A DNA stretch of 64,000 bases from Aedes albopictus (Eukaryota > Arthropoda > Insecta > Diptera > Culicidae): positions 313,359,164 to 313,423,163 of the forward strand of contig NC_085137.1 of assembly GCF_035046485.1 (NCBI RefSeq), in the 5' to 3' direction. The notes below the pieces were generated by a model. That model did no database searches. It saw only the letters and a list, made by a program, of their open reading frames with translations, and was not told where the DNA came from. Below are positions 11,074-22,911 of the stretch, one piece after another; within the stretch, counting starts at the first letter, position 1; every line of letters starts with the position of its first letter. Made by a program: the position numbers and the translations under genes.

Positions 11074-12007
11074 GTGAAGAATTCTACAATGACATTACAT
11101 GGTACATTTTTCGATTTTGAATATTGTAAAAATAATAACAGTTTTACCTGCTCTGATTTAGTTGAACTTAACAAGCGTGACCTCCTGTCCCTCTACTCAC
11201 AATCAAGGGGCGGTCGATCAACGAAATTGGCCTGTGTATATGAAAAAGTTCTCGAGTGCTACGGTGCTACGCTATATGCTTAGATTTTATGCCAGAAGCA
11301 GCAGTGATTGCAGATGCATCTGTTAGGAAAATGTGTGATTTTTTTTTTCAAAAACTGTGGACTTAACACGGTTGCGATAAAGATAATGTAATCCGATACC
11401 ACAATGAATATTTCTGTTAGCCCTTCAAGCTTCCGGAAAACTGTTTTAACCTGATTCCATTAACGTCTGAAAACGTGAAGAGGGTAGCAGGACGGAATCG
11501 TATTCCTTTTGAAAGTGAGACGACCAAAGGAAAGAAAACCGCAGAAATTCGCCAAAACTATCCGTTGGAGGAGCTTGCATTTGCAACACAGATGAAACTG
11601 AGAAAATCATGTGAAAAAGATTACTTAGATATGTTTATTTTCATGAATTTTGACCTAAGCTTGTTCTTTACACAGGTGAAAAAGATGTGGCAAATATCCT
11701 GAAAGTCGTATCACAAGTAAGCCCTCCTGACGACGAAAAGATGTTCCATTCGTTGGAAAAATTGAACTCTGAGTAACCTACATCTCTATACACCGATTTG
11801 CAAGCTTTGGATTTATTAATTGGTACAAACGTATCAGAAGCGCAGTATATTAAAATTCAATCTGGAACCAAAACAGGAAAAACGTATGTTCGTTTGATAC
11901 CCTTACTTACTAAATTTGGGAACTCTGATTTCAAACATGTTGTCCAAATTCTTACAAGTTATGTACTTTCTGAGATTAAAATCACCCAAACCGAGAATAA
12001 CGCCTAA
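11074..12007 (+). pseudogene. Remains of an unrecognised spliced gene
   Basis: Three plus-strand pieces look coding. 11074-11283 is open. 11475-11600 holds a basic, charged block (FESETTKGKKTAEIRQ then LEELAFATQMKLRK). 11678-12007 contains GEKDVANILKVV and later LDLLIGTNVSEAQYIKI, with one stop between the latter two. Between the second and third pieces is a ~66-base segment ending TTTACACAG and flanked by direct copies of GTGAAAAAGAT; it could be a short intron or a small insertion. From memory, the block order resembles the N-terminal part of large uncharacterised arthropod and cnidarian transposon-like proteins. I cannot verify this and assign no function. Stops and truncation mark it as a fossil. 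Confidence 0.4.
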
Positions 12008-12603
12008 AGGTAGGCAATGACTTAAGGAATTCATAGCCTTATCCAAATAAATCGTATATTTTACTGAAGAACGAGCATTTACATACAAGTTTCGTTTATG
12101 AAATCCAACTCTATGATATCATATTGAAGGCATACACTGATTTCTAACCTCATATCGTATCTAGTATTCAGTCTAAGCATGAATGTTTGACAATGTATCT
12201 CGTTGCGTTACGAAACATAGTTAAGGAAAAATCGAGTTATTTCAATGTTTATGAAATTCAATTTTCATGAATTACATGTCATTAAATTGTTAAATAATAG
12301 CAGATTACGAAATACCATGCGAGAGTTGCAACAGGGGTTCTCAAATCTATAATGACGAAGCATTTAAGCATTTAATATTTCTAGCAATTCTTAAGGCTTA
12401 AAATAAGTGTAACTCCAACACAGAATCGAATTTCCCCAATATGAAAATTATATTCTCTATCACTATTACTATGAACCGGATCGCATGTACTTTATTTCAC
12501 TTCCGGTGGAGAATCATAATTCCGGAAAATTCCTTTATGTTGGATCAAGCCCAACAGGGGGTAAAAAAACAGTCCCTAAGAGTTGTGGACTCATTATTGT
12601 CTA
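12008..12603. other. Unassigned AT-rich stretch
   Basis: I see no gene, inverted ends or repeat here beyond AT-rich low complexity. Confidence 0.4.
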
Positions 12604-12790
12604 GGGTGCAGAACCACTTGGGCAGTGGCTGATATTTTGGGCACTTTTCCGCTATAACACAGATAATTTCAAACCAATTGACTTGATTTCTTGTACACGC
12701 ATTTCATCGCGGATAAAAAATGTGTATGTTGGTTTCAAATTGACTGAGTTGCAGTGGGAAAGTACCCAAAATAGAAGCCACTTCTCTTTG
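12604..12790. mobile_element. Diverged palindromic MITE, relative of 24407-24802
   Basis: The left end GGGTGCAGAACCACTTGGGC follows a TA. Inner arms CCGCTATAACACAG...CAAACCAATTGACTTG and GTTTCAAATTGACTGAGTTGCAGTGG are inverted relative to each other. The same words (CACTTGGGC, AATTGACTTG, GACTGAGTT) form the better preserved element at 24407. The right edge is approximate. Confidence 0.65.
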
Positions 12791-14589
12791 TCAGATGGGA
12801 GCAGCAAGTAGGGAAATGTTATGTACAACCGAAAATGAAAGGCTGCAGCTACAAATTAAGTGTTATGGCGACAAATTATTGACTTCGTTCTATCTCAATT
12901 GTTGCTGCATTGATCAAAGCAAAAAAAAACAAACTTGAACTGATTTGGTTCACTTGTAACGTTTCTTCTTTAACATGACATTGAGTTTTCATTGTTTGTT
13001 CTCTACACTTTGCTTGATTGCATTCCGCGTGTTGTGAAATTTTGATTCAACCTGCCTCTTAAATATGCATCCTTTAATTTATTTACCCCTGTCGTTATTC
13101 GAAATCACACGTTTACTGCTTTTTCGGACCTGGCGATCGTCTCTAATATCGTTTTCTTAAACAAATAAACATCCTTGCTAACGAGCAGCTAGAGGCATAC
13201 TTCGCATCATTCCAGAAAGGCAAGTTTGGTCCGAATAGTGGGCCATAAATTCCACCAAATTATATCCCTCATTGGAGGGAATCACTTTCTTGGCGCAAAA
13301 TTCTGATGCCACAGTAGGTATATCTTGCGAGAAAAAATGCAAGTGGTCCATCAATCGCACAATTCCGGCCGATCATACTTCCCGTCTCATGTTTGTTTAA
13401 CCATCTGATACTGCGACTAAAGCCACACGAGCAACTAGTCGTTGCATAAAATGATTGAAATTATCTCTCCCTGTTTCTGCAGTATATGTAAAGTGCATAG
13501 CATGTCCAAAGGGTTTGTTTGTTTTTCGAGTTGGGCAATTTAAGGAGTAAATTATAGTCTCGCCGGAAGGTCCCGAAGTACAGAGCAGAAAATTCCGGTC
13601 CTGGCCAAAAACCCGGCCGATTGCTGATTGAAATGGACACCAGGACAGGACACAGGCGGACCTGGCTTGATGATGTGGCATGGCAGGATGCTTTGTTTCG
13701 ACGAGACGCGTCATAAAAGTTGACGAAATTCGCGCTTGGGTTTAGTGCCTTCAAAAGTCGCTGTTATTTGGGTCCATAATTGAGGACTTAGTCTGGGCGC
13801 CTCCTGCAACAGCAATGTAGCGAGTAATCATGACAAAATAAACTTTAATGACGCGGTCATTGCATCCGTTGCAGGGAAGTATGATAATTTTGCGGCAAGC
13901 TAAGATGGCGTTAGAAGATAGGCATTGCATTAAAATTCATGTTTTTTGGTGTATGTCACAGCCGAATGCAAAAACTGTGTTTTTACCAAGCTTGACAAGA
14001 TGTTATCTGCAGAGTTCATTTTTACCCCTGTGCAACATTATTGATATGTCATTAAGACTATACTCAATTTCAGCTTCAGCTTCTGAAAGTTTCTATAAAA
14101 ACTTGCAAAACAAACTTTGGCTTTTTTTAGTTTACTTCTAATTTTTTATGCCACTTTCAAGTTTGTGGCTTAACATTGGTGTTGTGCGATTTCGTCTATC
14201 ATTATTTGAAATTCCTTAATGCTTGCTTCGAACAAAATGTTCTGAACACCAAAATACGAAATTTTGTGTATGTGTCAAGAACAGATTTATAATTTTGTAT
14301 AATGTTTTTGATGCAGAAAGCTCAAAAAATGATTTTAGTAGTTTTGGTCGTAGTTCTCGAATATCTATTTCTATATGAATAGTGGACATAGACGATATTG
14401 ATAACATTGGTCATTTTTAAACCTATTATCGTCAGCGGATAAATGAAAACATCGAGGTCTAGTTTTATTTTTTTTTGTCATAATAATGTACAACACACAT
14501 CTTCATGAAGATTATTCATGCATAAAATCAGTTAAAGTCTTTATTCACCGTTAAGAAACCGTCGAGGCCGCCATTTCTCCAATATAAAT
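12791..14589. other. Unassigned sequence, possible unique host DNA
   Basis: No repeat structure is recognised. Two overlapping minus-strand open frames (13397-13714 and 13461-13754) and one at 13178-13360 lie in the somewhat GC-richer part. None shows a domain, and I do not call them genes. Confidence 0.35.
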
Positions 14590-14814
14590 GGGCTTCGTGG
14601 CCGTGCGGTTAGCGGGGTCAGTCGTTTAGGCGTATTGTGAGTGCCACAGAGTGAGGGTTCGATTCCCGCTCCAGCCGGAGGAAACTTTTCGTCAAACGAA
14701 AACTCCTCCACTGGTCCACTGGGTGTTCCGTGTTGTCCGTTGCCTAATGTTAGTGATTGTTCAATCTGTGCAACCTCTGGTTGAAGACGGTGTAGTGTCT
14801 TTTTTTTTAAATCC
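14590..14814 (+). mobile_element. tRNA-derived SINE, Feilai-like
   Basis: The head has RNA polymerase III promoter boxes: a box-A-like GTGGCCGTGCGGTTAGCGGG, then box B GGGTTCGATTCCCGCT. A tRNA-unrelated body follows, ending in a T-rich/A-rich tail. Perfect 8-bp target-site duplications ATATAAAT flank it (14582-14589 and 14815-14822). The head and body match my memory of the Aedes Feilai family. The family name is recall; the SINE call rests on the boxes and the TSD. Confidence 0.88.
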
Positions 14815-15844
14815 ATATAAATATTTGGAGAACTAAAAAAACTCAAACTCAATCTAACATATAACAGATTCACGATACTCAAACATTTTTTTATTCTTGT
14901 TTATATCCAAACCAACCAACATCATAAGCTATAAGCAGGTGCGAAAATCTGTATCATTTTCGAGATGGATTACATCTTCCCAGTGTCTCATTCAGCCAGA
15001 GTGGTCTAATGTGATGTTGAAACATATAATTTAACACATTTCTGTGTTTGATTTGGCCGACTATGGACTAGTCACAGCCGAAAAAAAAACCGAAAACTCA
15101 CCTCTGAACCGCCCGACGGCGACGACGTGAACCAAGCGAGGGCGTTCCTATTAGAACCTACCTGTCCTGCATGATGCAAGCACATTTGGCCAGGATGGAA
15201 GGACCTTAGCAAACGACCGCCGACGATCGCTGCTAATTATTTACCTAAATAATGGAAGATCGGGCGAGGAAAGTGATTTCGGGAAGAGCTAAAATCGAAA
15301 CCGAAAAGTGGGACGATACTTACCGAAATGAGGAGAACGGGACGAACAGAAGCATTAATCATCGTTCGCCGCGCGGCATTAATTACGGTGTCGGCGAGAG
15401 TAATTTTTACAAACAAAACATTAATATTTCCATTTCCATTTTTGTGATAAATGAAGTGTGGAACATACCGACACCTTTCCGCTAACGAAGGTGGAGAATT
15501 CGAAAGCAGCAGGTGCAAAGCTGGGGTTTGCATTGCTGTGAATTTGGTTGAGCAAAAATACTTATTCAAAGCAACATTAATGAAATTTATTTTAGCGAAA
15601 TATTCAGTCAACCCTCGAGCGATCGCGCTGTTGTATTTTTTACAACACATTGAAAAAATCTCGCTTTTGTATTCGGCATTGGCGTGGTCCTAGTGGTGGT
15701 GGCCAACCGCGCGAGTTAAGGAAGCTTAACGCATTATCAATATGGGTTAATTGGAAATACATACCAATCAAACCCAAATCCCTTTTTGTTCTCCACATAT
15801 AAATGCTAACCTTGAGTGTGTCGTGTGCACTATAACATAACTAT
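14815..15844. other. Unassigned sequence
   Basis: No element ends are recognised. A GC-richer part near 15090-15380 resembles unique genomic DNA rather than a repeat. Opposite-strand open frames around 15237-15693 overlap and carry no domain. Confidence 0.35.
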
Positions 15845-16848
15845 AATGGGCTACAAAACGGTGAGTCTATAAGGAGAGCGTCCAACATAGCTCTGGACCT
15901 CACAAGTTCCTTCCTCATGCTTCCACGGGTCAACCGATGACAAAGGCCGCCAGCTAAGAACTGTGTGCTTAGCTGGTAGTGCAGCCTGGGCACTAATGTC
16001 CTTCTGACTTCAGCTAGATTGAGGAGATACGACCCGAGCGTTTGTTCACAAAGGAGGTGCGTCTCAATAGCGTCTGTTCTGGCATCCAGCGGCTGAGTAA
16101 AAAATGCTGCATCACGCCCAGCTAGATCCAAAGTGGTAGCCCCATCAGCGTGGTCGTCCCAGTGGTGGTTAAGACGCTAAAAACAGAACTGACACGATGG
16201 CTCTCCGGCGAGGCAGAAGTGATGGCGTAGGCCCAATAAGCCACCCGTAAAAATCCCCATAATGAATTGCATTGGAGAAAATACGACTGCATACAATCGG
16301 CAAAGACCCACGCGACGAAAAAAGGACAACGACTGGAAACTTGGAACATAGAATGTCAAGTCACTTGGTTTCGCATGATGTGATAGGATTATCTACGACG
16401 AATAACATCCCCACAACTTCGAAATCGTGCCGTTGCAAGAACTTTGTTAGAAAAGCGGACATCGAGCGGCTACCTTCTATACCAAAGAACAGGTAGAACT
16501 CAGTCTTCCGGAGGAAGAAGCGCCAGCAGGAAGAACAAGATCGCGAAGCGATGGCAGAGCTACATCGCGCTAAGTACACACGGAAGTTCTACGAGAAGCT
16601 GAGCCGCTCGCGCAGAAGCTTTGGGCCACAAGCCGGCATGTGTCGAGACAATCACGGGAATCTTCTCACGAGCGAGCGGTGGCGACAGCATTACGATGAG
16701 CACCTCAATGGCGACGTTGCAAGTAGCGAAGGTGGTGCGGTAACAGATCTAGAAGTACGTGCGCAGGACGAAAAAATTCCAGCCCCTAACCACCAAGAGA
16801 TTGAGGAGGAGGTTGGCCGGTTGAAAAACAACAACGGCAATGATCCCA
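15845..16848 (+). pseudogene. RTE-like retrotransposon fragment (copy 1)
   Basis: A leader-like region leads to a degenerate endonuclease start (TGGAAACTTGGAACATAGAATG near 16330). The coding sequence then jumps to the inter-domain region: residues like EAMAELHRAKYTRKFYEKLSRSRRSFGP, ICRD-type MCRDNHGNLL, WRQHYDEHLNG and EIEEEVGRLKNN (16551-16848). The same blocks occur in the same order in the better copy at 20941-21270, which shows the family. Most of the endonuclease is deleted. It is cut at about 16848, where a second RTE copy starts. Confidence 0.75.
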
Positions 16849-16861
16849 GCGAACAAAAAGG

Positions 16862-17019
16862 ACTTGCGATTGGAAACTCGGTACGTGGAACTGCCGATCT
16901 CTCAACTTCATTGGGAGCACCCGCATACTCGCCGATCTACTGAAGGACCGCGGGTTCGGCATCGTAGCGCTGCAGGAGGTGTGTTGGACAGGATCCATGG
17001 TGCGAACGTTTAGAGGTAA
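16862..17019 (+). pseudogene. RTE endonuclease N-terminus
   Basis: The frame beginning near CGATTGGAAACTCGG shows the endonuclease start: an N-terminal LGT/W motif, then RILADLLKDRGFGIVALQE with the conserved ALQE glutamate, ending in TFRG where the Harbinger-like element inserted after GGTAA. The C-terminal part of the same domain continues at 19022. Confidence 0.75.
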
Positions 17020-19018
17020 GGCATCGTACACAAATTACGTAACGCTATAGGGGGAGGGGGGAGCCTAGCTTAGCGTTCAGGTATCAGTAGGTCGGCTCAA
17101 GAGGCACGTTCTCCTCCATTTGGGAAATTTGTGCCATCGCCATGAATACGAGCCTATTCATCATTTACCTGAGGGAGAGCGAAGGGAGGAATAAGGGATG
17201 GGATAGGGAAAGGGAAGGTAAGGTAATAGGGTCGATATAATCGCATAAGCGTACCACAACGGGTTCAAACAGCGCCCTGAAAAGGGCACTGTAGAAAACG
17301 CATAAAGCGTAAAGTAAGCCTATAGCTACTGGCCACAACGGGTTCAGAACAACAGAACATCCTGAAGATTCAGGCTTCTTAGGTCAGTTTCACTTAATCA
17401 AGTGTTTACCGAGTACTCGGAAACGCAGTTGCGTAAAAATTGGGTAGTTACATATCAAATGATTCAAAGTTCCACAGTCGGATTCTCAGCTAAGATATAC
17501 AAATGAAGCAGCCTGTTGAGGCTTGTGATGGAAAAAATCATAAGTAGGAAAACCACATTGAGTTATCACAATTGCGTTTCTGCTACGAGATTCCTCAAAA
17601 GTCATGGCAAGACTCCCGCATGGGGGCATCCACAAACACTCAATTTCCTCATCACTGCTTGACGTAATGCCGAGAAGAGATGTTGGTTTTTGAGCATTTG
17701 GTAAATCCAATTGGAAATCATTGAAAGATAAATAGGACAATCCATGCGGCTTCCAATATGGAATCGAAAGGTTCGTGTTCAAAAGTATCCAGGAAATCCG
17801 AGAAAACACCCAAACAAAATTATTTTTGAATGAATGCGTTTCCGATATCGTAAACAATATTGTGTAAACAAATCACAGTGGACTTTTCATTTTGGTAAGC
17901 ATGTTGGTTCCCATGGAGAGGCATGTTTGCTAGAAAAACATCACGGGTGTGATGCTCGACAAAGCGTGCTAATCATTTCAAAAGAAAGAGGTCAAATTGA
18001 TAGATTCGATCTTCATACGAAGACATTATCCACTTACGGAATAAACTTGACAGTATAATCCCACCAAGATTTGGGAATGGCAAGGCTGCAAACAAGTAGT
18101 TTTATCAAAACATTTTGGGGCTCGAGGCATGACACGCAAGACTGTCATTTCAATTTTACTGAAAGTAGCAAACATCGGGTCAAACGCAAAATGCGAAACC
18201 ATATTGGTGTTAATTAAAACATTACATCTACATAGAAATCCTCCCTACGAAAGTAAGGTTCTTGGACCAAGGCTGTTCTTTTATGCTGAAGATTGATCTG
18301 AGCTGTCATAACCATAGCCACTACCCAAACTAGGCACGATCAAACTCTTACAATCACAACAAATGAAAAAAGAGCAGCGATAACAACCAATTCGGTATCG
18401 ATTAAAGAACGCCAGAGAAGAACATACACAGAGGACACTGTGAAGAACGCATAATGCGAAGAGCCATATAGGTTACAATTAAAACTAATAAACAACATAC
18501 TAATAATCCCACCCTTATTGAGCCTCGCAGTTGAGGCTTAAGAAGGATAGCAGATTATCTCGGAGAAATACAAGGTCAACTGCACCATTTGCTCCGGTTA
18601 GCGCAGTAAGGGCAGAATACTGTGGAGGGCGCCCTAGTACTCCACAGGCTCCGTTTGTAGTTAGGTTTTTATTAGACCCCCCTAACCATTCATTCTTTGG
18701 CACGGTAAGCATAAAGCCGCATAACACCATGAATTAGGGGTCACCTGTTTAGTGGACTCTTACCACTGGATCAGGCGATCCGTAGTGTTATTCTTAGCCA
18801 ATTGAGACAACCGCTACCGACACTACACAGCTATCTAGGCTGATCGGGAAAAGAAGTTAACATTGATGGTCAACTTCCAAACGAGCCCGAACAGCCCGCA
18901 AGCTTAGCGTTACGAGCCATACAAAATATTTTTGGTTTTCATACAAAAAGCGTTACATGGGGGACGGGGGGAGTCTGAAATCGCTGATTTTAGCGTTACG
19001 TAATTTGTGTACCATGCC
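17020..19018. mobile_element. Harbinger-like non-autonomous element, 2.0 kb
   Basis: The terminal inverted repeats begin GGCATCGTACACAAATTACG on the left and, on the other strand, GGCATGGTACACAAATTACG, about 27 bp with one mismatch. TAA direct repeats at 17017-17019 and 19019-19021 match a PIF/Harbinger-type 3-bp TSD. G-rich subterminal blocks are present at both ends. The interior holds other repeat material (for example 18515-18905) and a 123-residue minus-strand frame (17486-17857) without a recognisable domain. No transposase is seen. The 57518-57682 element has related ends. Confidence 0.85.
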
Positions 19019-19021
19019 TAA

Positions 19022-19219
19022 TCATACCATCTACCAGAGCTGCGGCAACACACGCGAGCTGGGAACAGCTTTCTTCGTGATGGGTGATATGCAGAGGCGC
19101 GTGATCGGTTGGTGGCCGATCGACGAAAGAATGTGCAAGTTGAGGATCAAGGGCCGATTCTTCCACTTCAGCATAATAAACGTGCACAGCCCACACTCCG
19201 GAAGTACTGATGATGACAA
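19022..19219 (+). pseudogene. RTE endonuclease middle part
   Basis: The plus-strand frame reads ELGTAFFVMGDMQRRVIGW, then RFFHFSIINVHSPHSGSTDD. The latter matches the VHAPT-like block of AP-type endonucleases. It resumes directly after the 17020-19018 element and stops at the 19220 insertion. Confidence 0.75.
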
Positions 19220-20156
19220 TGTTACCGAACGGTAACTTAGTGCTTATGGTGGGGGAATGTAGGGAAACGATTGTATAGTTACTCCAACGTTTGATTCGAA
19301 GAGTGGGCGTAGTGCGTATCGACTCAATGCGCGACGCGTTACGCCAACGCGCAATTAAGGGGTGGTGAATTTCCAGCAGCCACCTGAAGCATGCGGCGAT
19401 GGAGGCGGAAAGACAGAGCGTTGAGAGAAAGCTGTCCGGTCAGAATACCACGACCACCGGACTGTGTGAAGCACCTCCGAGTCGGACGACACGCGGAGAT
19501 CACGTGGGCAGTTATTTGGCCGAATCGCTACGGCCTGCCGGCCGCGCCGCTCCTCGGCCAATCGTTGATCACCTCGCCAAACCGCCGGATCGACCCCGGT
19601 TCCTGGTCGATCGTCCGATCACCTCCGCCTGGCACCTCAAGCCTGTCCCGCCCGGCACACGAAGATTTCACCAACGCGCCTTCGGGGAAACCTAGGACGA
19701 GATTCATCATCAAACCAAGCCACCAACACCCCCCCCCCCTTGGTGTTCATCTGGCCGCCTTCGGGGACCCTAACGACGGCCCTATTAGCATCAGCTGGAC
19801 GCCCGCATCACCGGCGGCGCAGAAGAACGGCGCACTCCGGTCGCCTACCCTGTACCGCTCTACGGTAAACGTAAACCGGCCGGCGACACGATGGACGAGA
19901 TCCGTGTTCCGTCGCTCCACCAGCCACTACGCGACGCCTTCTTCAGAAGTCAATAAATCTGTAAGTAATTCGAATCACTTTTTAGGTCAAACTCCACCGA
20001 AAACTTCCCCATCCGAAACGCCCTGGGACTCGGGAGTCAAAAGAGGCCTTGTGAGCCCACCCCGGAAGCAGCCATTGGCTGGACCAGCAGCTTGGGGCTT
20101 AGGCACGGCTCCTTCTGGGCCGGCGCAATCGACTCCCGGGGTCAAAAGTTGTTTCA
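19220..20156 (+). mobile_element. Solo-LTR-like insertion, 937 bp, GC-rich
   Basis: The segment starts TGTTACCGAACGG and ends GTTGTTTCA (TG...CA). It is flanked by ACAA at 19216-19219 and 20157-20160. Removing it brings the RTE endonuclease blocks STDDD and KDAFYAQ together in frame, which defines the edges. It is clearly GC-richer than its surroundings and contains an AATAAA at about 19951. These are properties of a solo LTR, but no internal retrotransposon sequence is present, so the superfamily is open. The 4-bp TSD would fit Ty3/gypsy. Confidence 0.75.
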
Positions 20157-21660
20157 ACAAGGACGCATTTTACGCGCAGCTCGAACGCGAGTACGATCGC
20201 TGCCCAAGCCACGACGTCAAGATCATCATAGGAGATTTGATCGCTCTGGTAGGCCAGGAGGAGGAATTCAGACCGACGATTGGTAAGTTCAGCACCCACC
20301 AGCAGACGAACGAAAACGGCCTACGACTCATTGATTTCGCCGCCTCCAAAAATATGGCCAAACGTAGCACCTTTTTCCAACACAGCCTTACTTATCGTTA
20401 CACCTGGAGATCACCACAGCAGACGGAATCTCAAATCGACCACGTTCTGATTGACGGACGGCACTTCTCCGACATTATCGACGTCAGGACCTATCGTGGC
20501 GCCAACATCGACTCCGACCACTATCTGGTGATGGTGAAACTGCGCCCAAAACTCTCCGTCATCAACAATGTACGGTACCGGCGACCGCCACGGTACAACC
20601 TAGAGCGACTGAAGCAACCGGATGTCGCCTCAGCATACGCGCAGAATCTCGAAGCCGCGTTGCCAGACGAGGGCGAGCTCGATGAGGGCCCTCTAGAGGA
20701 CTGCTCGAGTACAGTGAAAGCAGTCATCAACGACGCAGCCGAGAGCACCATCGGGTACGTGGAACGGAATCGACGGAACGAATGGTTCGACGAAGAGTGC
20801 AGAACGGTTTTGGAGGAGAAGAACGCAGCGAGGGCGGTAATGCTGCAGCAAGGGACTCGACAGAACGTGGAACGTTACAAACAGAAGCGGAAACAGCACA
20901 CCCGCCTTTTTCGGGAGAAAAAGCGCCGCCTGGAAGAAGCGGAGTGTGAAGAAATGGAACTGCTGAGCCGTTCCCAAGAAACACGGAACTTCTATCAGAA
21001 GCTCAACGCATCCCGCAACGGCTTCGTGCCACGAGCCGAAATATGCAGGGATAAAGACGGAGGCGTCTTGACGGACGGACGTCAGGTGATCGAAAGGTGG
21101 AAGCAGCGCTTCGATCAGCACCTGAACGGCGTGGAGAACGTAGGCACGGGAGCCCACGGCAGCGGAAAAATCGTCGACGCCAATGCAGCGGAGGACGGAA
21201 ATGAACCAACTCCCACGCTGTGGGAAGTTAAGGATGCCATTCACCAGCTCAAAACCAACAAAGCAGCTGGTAAAGATGGTATCGCAGCTGAACTCATCAA
21301 GATGGGCCCAGAAAAGTTGGCCACCTGTCTGCATCAGGATCTGGGAAACCGAACAGCTACCGGAGGAGTGGAAGGAAAGGGTAATCTGTCCCATTCACAA
21401 GAAAGGCGAGCATTTGGAATGTGAGAATTTCAGGGCGATCACTATTTTGAATGCTGCTTACAAAGTGCTATCCCAGATCATCTTCCGTCGTCTGTCACCT
21501 AAAACGAATGAGTTCGTGGGAAGTTATCAAGCCGGCTTCATCGATGGCTGGTCGACAACGGACCAGATCTTTACCGTACGGCAAATCCTCCAGAAATGCC
21601 GTGAATACCAGGTCCCAACGCATCACCTGTTCATCGACTTCAAAGCGGCATACGACAGTA
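20157..21660 (+). pseudogene. RTE endonuclease C-terminus and RT N-terminus
   Basis: The frame carries DAFYAQLEREYDRCPSHDVK, the GDLIA block (GDLNA in active relatives), YTWRSP, QIDHVLIDGR and the catalytic DSDHYLV: the endonuclease end. A basic linker with a coiled-coil-like KRKQHTRLFREKKRRLEEAE stretch follows, then the RT start: EVKDAIHQLKTNKAAGKDGIAAELIK. A frameshift near 21335 moves the reading to the next frame (WETEQLPEEWKE, ENFRAITILNAAYKVLSQI, GFIDGWSTTDQIF, HHLFIDFKAAYDS). The first RT aspartate lies in FIDFKAAYD. The sequence is interrupted at 21661 by the TA-element. Confidence 0.88.
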
Positions 21661-22573
21661 CCCAAGTAACCAAAAGTTCAGATAAAAGGGTACTTCATAA
21701 GCTAAGCAGCTTGTTCGAGGTTGCTCATTAGCCTTCTAAGCAGCTTCATTTTTAAGTAATTTTGGAACTTGAAAGTTCACATAAGCATGCTGGATAGCCT
21801 TCTAAGCAGCTTCTGACAGAACTTTGACAAAATCCATGCAGAAACAAAAATGTGTTTTTCAGAATCACAACCCTGTTGGTGGGTTTGTGATTCATGTCTT
21901 TAAATTGCTTCTGATAATTATATTTTCACACATGTCGCTGCTATGTAGATTGAACTGGATCCTCCTGCGTCGACTTACCGCTGCGCTGCTGAAATCACTC
22001 GACAAAGTAAAGCTAACTTCACTACTGTACAAATGTGCAAAACTAGTTGCCGACAGAAAATCGATTCAAGTCAGATTTTACCTGCTGTCCACTCAATCGC
22101 AACTGCAGTACTGTGGTAGAGCGCAGGGTTCTCACGCAGCGACTATCTGTTCGAATCCGATTGGACGGCAATTTTTTTTTGCTCAAGCCTAGTATTCATT
22201 GATTTGATAAATTCATATTTGTCTTTCGTGAATGCTTAAACAGTTGTTTTCTGTAAAAGAAATAAATTTAATCTTCATTGAAACACAATGCTACTTAACT
22301 GAACTTCTACGAACTTGAAAGTTCCGACAAAGTTCCAAGTAGCATCTTAAGCAGCTTTAAAGTTCCGCGACGTTCAGATAAAGTTCCGCATGGAACTTTC
22401 TGGCTGCTTAAGAGGCTAACAATGAGCCTTGCCGGAACTTGTGACCGAAGTTCCAGCAAGGCTCATCGTTAGCCTCTTAAGCAGCCAGAAAGTTCCATTT
22501 GGAACTTTATCTGAACTTCGCGGAACTTGAAAGTGCATTTTGTCATGGGAAGCGGAACTTTTGGTTACTTGGG
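21661..22573. mobile_element. TA-flanked TIR element, 913 bp, with a large internal hairpin
   Basis: Terminal inverted repeats CCCAAGTAACCAAAAGTTC (19 bp, perfect) are flanked by TA at 21659-21660 and 22574-22575. Removing the insertion restores the RT codons after AYDS. Near the right end, arms of about 74 bases (22360-22433 and 22457-22530) form an imperfect long hairpin built from AAGTTCC and CTTAAGCAGC words. No transposase is visible. The TA duplication fits Tc1/mariner-type or other TA-targeting MITEs. Confidence 0.88.
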
Positions 22574-22650
22574 TATCGACCGCGCAGAGCTATGGAGAAT
22601 CATGGACGATAAAGGCTTTCCTGGGAAGCTGACTAGACTGATTAAGGCTT
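22574..22650 (+). pseudogene. RTE RT fragment between two insertions
   Basis: A short in-frame piece reads IDRAELWRIMDDKGFPGKLTRLIKAFY. It is the RT stretch between the FKAAYDS block and the missing RRGLRQGD-like block. The same piece is seen in the minus-strand copy at 60140-60515. Confidence 0.8.
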
Positions 22651-22911
22651 TTTACGGCATCATCAGCATCGGCAGCCATGTTGGATATGTGGCTCGAAAT
22701 TTCAAAGTGATAATTCTCGGCCACTAAAGCGAATAGTCGTATGAAAAAGTATCATCCTATTTGCTCACTCGTAGTGATTGCGATGATACTTTTTCTGCTG
22801 CGTGGCTGCAAGATTGACAGTTTTTTATCTTTTCAAAAACGCGAGGCAAACAATCATTGAAAAGCAAATAGTCAATGATTCGTATGAGAGCTTGGTGATG
22901 CATCATGACAC
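22651..22911. mobile_element. Undefined insertion in the RTE RT
   Basis: The RT reading is lost after KAFY and resumes with LKATMDGV near 22912. The intervening ~260 bases contain an imperfect inverted pair (ATGAAAAAGTATCATC and GATGATACTTTTTC) and no coding sign. Flanks TTAAGGC and TTAAAGC may be a decayed TSD. The edges are approximate. Confidence 0.5.

Noticed and set aside
19391..21424. A single 677-residue gene
   Set aside because: The first ~255 codons lie in an inserted LTR-like segment with a TSD and the rest is RTE endonuclease/RT, so it is a fortuitous fusion, kept only as a low-interest finding.
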